From Chelydra serpentina (Eukaryota; Chordata; Testudines; Chelydridae), in assembly GCA_037349315.1 (NCBI GenBank), contig JBAIAC010000008.1, positions 121,642,001 through 121,706,000 of the forward strand: a stretch of 64,000 nt of DNA, in the 5' to 3' direction. The position numbers and the translations under genes were made by a program. Every line of letters starts with the position of its first letter. Position 1 is the first letter of the stretch. Under the pieces are notes generated by a model that was not told the DNA's origin, searched no databases, and was given only the letters and a program-made list of their open reading frames with translations. Positions 59,906 to 64,000 of the stretch are shown here, in pieces.

Positions 59906-61925
59906 TTCAGTGTGTACAGGGCCTACCCAGGTGAAAGCATCACCAGTTTTAATTTCCTTTACAAGTAAAAGGACTGCAGTGGAGGGGTGGATTGAGGATT
60001 CCTACCTCTCCAACATCACCGCTGGGATAATCAGGATCTCCTTTACCGTTAACAGTATCAGGCACTTTCCAGGGAGGAAAGAGGAGGTGACAATTGCATA
60101 CGAACATAATTTGTTTATAAAAGATACATGGGCTCCCTCATTCTGCGATAACTCTCACTAACATTACCTACAAATGTAAAACAAAAATAAAAATGCCATA
60201 AACATAGTATAAGACCATTTTTTTCCCTCTCCCAGCTAGTTTATAAATCTGTCAGTCTTAAAGCTGGTTACAATTTTCCAGATTTCAATTTTTGGCCAAA
60301 ACGTTTTCCTCAAAATTTTGATTTTTGATGAAAAATGGAATGAAAATTTGTGCAAAAAACATTCTGCTTTCCACTAGCTATAGAGCTTGTTGACATTTTC
60401 CAATGTTGAAGATTCTGATGAAAACATTTCTCAAAATGTTAGTGAGAAGAAGTGATTAAATGTTCATGAAAAATGTTCAGATTTTTTGACTAGCTTCCTC
60501 TTAACTAATGATGGTTGGTAAGTCACTCAGTCTGGGAACAGAAATCATTACATGACTACAGCAATAAGTCACACAGCTTGAATATGGAATTGTGAATATC
60601 AAATAGTCAAAGGAAGAGTCTCAGGGAACACTATGAGCAATCTATAGATTGAAATTTGTTTAATCACAAAATATAAGAAATGTTAAATTGACTAAATAAA
60701 TTGCTCTTTGCAAATTGTTCACTCAGCCCTAAACGTAATATGATCTTGACTTGATCACTACAGTACAAATCAAGAAGGCATTTTGTGGCATCTGCCTCTT
60801 AAGAGAAATAGTGACAGATGAGAAACCCCCACTCTGAAGCCATATGGAGATCCAGAAGCAATTTGGAGTTCAGACGTATCCCTACATTGCAAACCTGGAA
60901 AAGGATTGGATCACGCTTCCAATACTGGAAGCAGATATCACTCCCAAATATTGTTTGATTGCTTCCTGAAAGAAATGAGAACATTCATCGTATCTGGATT
61001 GAGTTTCAGTTAGTTTGTCCTATCTTGGCTGGTCATTGTAAAACACAGAAAGTGGCCCATCAGATTTGATGAAAAAAATCGATTTTCTCATGACACCACA
61101 GCCCACTATTTCATTGGAGAATTAAGCCATTTATCAATATAACAAGTACAGCACCTGCAGCGGCAATGCTACCTTCCATAATGTTGCAACAATAGGGGTT
61201 GGAAGATAGTTCCGCCTTCATGGTCCTTCCGTCATTGGCTTCTTCACAGAGGTCTACCAACGAAAGTACTAATTTAAATGGTGAGTTTTGTGCTGTGGAC
61301 ATCTGCCCACTAGAAACTGGACTGAGACCACCAACTAATTTCAGACAGGCTACCAAACATCCACCAATTATTATTATTTATTATTATTAATTCATATTGA
61401 GGTTGTGCCTAGAGTCTGCAGCTCCATTGCATTATGTACTGTACAAATATATAAGAAAGAGATGGTCCCTGCCTTGAAGAGTTTACAAACAGATTAACAT
61501 CATGAGCAACCTGGGCAAAATTTGAACTAAGGACATTTAGTATGTTATTACTAAATACCTAAGCCATTTAGACCTGCCTTCTTCCTTTCCCAGCATCATT
61601 TAAGATTCATTTTACTACAACATGCAGGGAGCATTACCTACTGCTCTTTTACTAACCATTATTGTACACATAATCCCTTCATGGCATCATGGAAATTTGG
61701 TGCAAGTTATTACTTAGCCAAGTACGGGTGGTCAGCATTGCAAAGGATTCAGCTCATTTAGGAATAGAATGTAGTCTTACTACTAACCCTGTGGAAAGGG
61801 AGGCTATAGCAGAACTACTTTAGGAGCAGTCTGATGAATAGGGGAATCTATCTATCTATACAGTTTATGATTCTGGTTCATATTGTGAAGTTGTTCTTAG
61901 GAAAAATTGCTGTATCATGGGATGC
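59906..61925. other. Non-coding DNA with an old dispersed repeat
   Basis: 61370-61500 has a (TTA)n run followed by 'gtactgtacaaatat' and 'atggtccctgccttgaagag', a copy of the repeat at 36921. The frame 59910-60161 has no recognisable domain. Confidence 0.5.
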
Positions 61926-61933
61926 CTCTATGT

Positions 61934-62898
61934 CAGGGGTCTCAAACGACCACGAGGGCCACATGAGGATTAGTCCATTGGCCCGAGGGCCACATTACTG
62001 ACACCTACCCCCGCTTGGCCCCACCCCCACTCCACCCCTTCCATGAGGCCCTGCCCCTTCCCCAAAATCCCCACCCCAACTCTGCCCCCTCCCTGCTCCC
62101 AGGGGGTGCAGGAGGGGTGTGGGGTGTGGTGGGGCTCAGGGCAGGGAGTTGGGGTGTGGGCTGCAGGAGGGGTGCGGGGTGCAGCAGGGGGCTCAGGGCA
62201 GGGGGTCAGGGTGCAGGAGAGGTGCAGCAGGGGGCTCAGGGTGCAGGGTGTGGCAGGGGGCTCAGGGCAGGGGGTCGGGTACAGGAGGGGTGCAGGGTGC
62301 GACAGGGGTCTCACGGTGCAGGGTGTGGCAGGGGGCTCAGGGCAGGGGGTCAGGGTGCAGGAGGGGTGTGGCAGGGGGCTCAGGGCAGGGGGTTGGGTGC
62401 AGGAGGGGTGCGGGGTATGGCAGGGGGCTCAGGGGAGGGGGCCAGGGTGCAGGAAGGGTGCAGGCTCTGGCCTGGCATGCACTGGGGGCAGGTTCCCTGC
62501 CTGCCTGTCCTGCCCCCACGCTGCTCCAGCAAACTCCTGGAACCTGAGGGAGGAGGGGCACAGGGGTCTGTGCCACTGTTGCGTCCAGGCACCGCCCCCA
62601 GCAGCTCCCATTGGCCGCGGTTCCCCGTTCCCGGCCAATGGGAACTTCTGGGGGCAGTGCCTGGATTCAACAGTGACACAGACCCCTGTGCCCCTCCTCC
62701 CCCAGGTTCCAGGAGCTTGTCGGAGCGGCTCAGGGGCAGGGCGGCCAGGCAGGAGTTGGCCTGCCCCCAGTGGGCACTGGATCAGAGCCACTGTATGTAA
62801 ACATGAGGGGGGGTGGGGGGCTGCGGGGAGCTCGCAGGCTGCAGAAAACAATCCCGCGGGCCGCATGTGGCCCACGGGCCGCGTGTTTGAGACCCCTG
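61934..62898. mobile_element. hAT (Buster-like) element with internal minisatellite
   Basis: Termini CAGGGGTCTCAAACG and the inverse CGTGTTTGAGACCCCTG with the exact 8-bp duplication CTCTATGT (61926-61933 and 62899-62906), central TA. About 62100-62470 is a G-rich array of 'cagggggctcagggcaggggg' type units of variable length (roughly 45-50 bases). About 62565-62700 is an inverted repeat centred on 'ccgttcccgg', with 'acaggggtctgtg' and 'cacagacccctgt' arms. The 261- and 301-codon frames here are repeat translations, not genes. Confidence 0.93.
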
Positions 62899-62906
62899 CT
62901 CTATGT

Positions 62907-63611
62907 CCATGTAGTTCCATCAGACCTGGGACAATGGAGGGATGTTAACCATAACAACTGTACTTTGACCAAAAAGTGAGTATGCTAAGGACGTCATCTA
63001 ATGCTTCTCCAACTTCCCTGCAGGGGATTTGAAGAAGTGGACAGAGTAGAAAATCACCAGAAGGTGAACATAGGAACTAGTTGGTGGTGGTGGGACATTT
63101 AAACTAGAAGACTCATAGAGGCACACTGAATGGTTTGGGCAGGAGAGAAGAAGAGCACCGATCAACCATAGTTAGAGGTGGGATACAAAGTCTCCATGAT
63201 TGAGAAAACTAGCCATGTGCAGCAGAAGGATCGCAGATGGCCCCAGAGGACTCTGACCCCATCCCAAATAGTGCTCTGAGTTAGTGAGAAAACTGAGGCA
63301 GAGAAATATGTGAAGGGGTTATTTTTAATAGATCTGTGTATTTCTCATGTGGTTAATTAAAGAGCAATAGTTTTTTAGAATCCTGTGCAAAGTTTGTCTG
63401 TGTGTAGTGTGTTTTAAACCTACCACGTGCTGTTGAAGAGTTAACCTGTGAACCCAAGACACCCACATGATTGGAAGTCTAGGAAAGGGTATGTTTAAGT
63501 TATGGAAAGAGTCTGAGGGAATCAGTACTGGGGCTGGGCAGACGGACTGCTAGGTTTTAGCTTGCAGGACGGGGTGCCAGATATAGGTTCTGCACCTTGA
63601 GTGTCCACATA
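62907..63611. other. Non-coding DNA
   Basis: No gene or repeat boundary recognised. Confidence 0.45.
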
Positions 63612-64000
63612 GAATCATAGAACTGGAAGGGACCTCGAGAGGTCAGCTAGTCCAGTCCCCTGCACTCAAGGCAGGACTAAGTATTATCTAGACCATCCCT
63701 GACAGGTGTTTGACCAACCTGCTCTTAAAAATCCCCAATGATCGAGATTCCACAACCTCCCTAGACAATTTATTCCAGTGCTTAACCACTCTGACAGTTA
63801 GGAAGTTTTTCCTAATGTCCAACCTAAACCGCCATTGGTGCAATTTAAGCCCATTGCTTCTTGTCCTATCCTTAGAGGTTAAGAAGAACAATTTTTCTCC
63901 CTCCTGGTGGACTTTCTCCAATTTGTCCACATCTTGGCGCCCAGAACTGGACACAATACTCCAGTTGAGGCCTAATCAGCGTGGAGTAGAGTGGCAAAAT
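63612..64000 (-). mobile_element. CR1 LINE 3' end, antisense, runs off the window
   Basis: 'agaatcatagaactggaagg' at 63612 is the CR1 3' end in reverse. The minus frame 63954-63688 encodes a CR1 C-terminal block: RLDIRKNFLTVRVVKHWNKL and GIFKSRLVKHLSG, matching the usual R.VKHWN.LP..VV..PS...FK..LD..L ending. It continues past the window edge. Confidence 0.88.

Noticed and set aside
62015..62948. Overlapping open frames of 261 and 301 codons on the plus strand
   Set aside because: They are Gly/Gln/Arg-rich translations of the G-rich minisatellite inside a hAT element, in several frames at once, with no domain.

Overview
The window looks like nuclear DNA from a turtle. Three things point there: a tRNA-derived SINE whose 3' end matches the CR1 LINE tail (the tortoise Pol III/SINE arrangement), several CR1 fragments, and many hAT-like, short terminal-inverted-repeat (MITE) and solo-LTR insertions of the kinds that dominate turtle genomes. 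The species cannot be read from the sequence. There is no sign of bacterial DNA, operons, CRISPR arrays or tRNA/rRNA genes. Nearly all open frames in the window are chance frames inside GC-rich repeats. || One host gene is well supported. ATXN10 (ataxin-10) lies on the minus strand. Exon 1 (40160 down to 40024) carries the start codon in a strong Kozak context inside a CpG-rich promoter. Exon 2 (31747 down to 31556) follows after an 8.3 kb intron. The two join in frame across a split Arg codon, and exon 2 keeps the family signature ECFRCLRNAC. I could not find exon 3; the rest of the gene should lie at or beyond the low-coordinate end. No FBLN1 exon (the expected upstream neighbour) was recognised at the high-coordinate end. 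|| Layout. 1-4.5 kb: AT-rich DNA with one short hAT element and a CR1 endonuclease-domain scrap. 4.6-7.6 kb: decayed minus-strand coding relic of a mobile-element-type protein with FEN/XPG-nuclease-like motifs, split by a solo LTR (4779-5883, 5-bp target duplication). 7.7-10.6 kb: CR1 reverse-transcriptase relic with a MITE inside it and a hAT element at its tail. 11-30 kb: dense DNA transposons, one SINE and a fold-back retroposon, separated by unremarkable DNA. 31.5-40.3 kb: ATXN10 exons 2 and 1, with an intron full of transposons and a CA-rich tract next to exon 1. 40.3-64 kb: upstream intergenic DNA with further CR1, SINE, fold-back, LTR and hAT insertions, ending in the 3' end of another CR1. 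|| Most notable for a second look: the LTR-split nuclease-like relic; five copies of a MITE with two internal hairpins; three fold-back retroposons, each with its own 11-14 bp target duplication; and several hAT elements with perfect 8-bp duplications, three of them with central TA as expected of Buster-type hATs.
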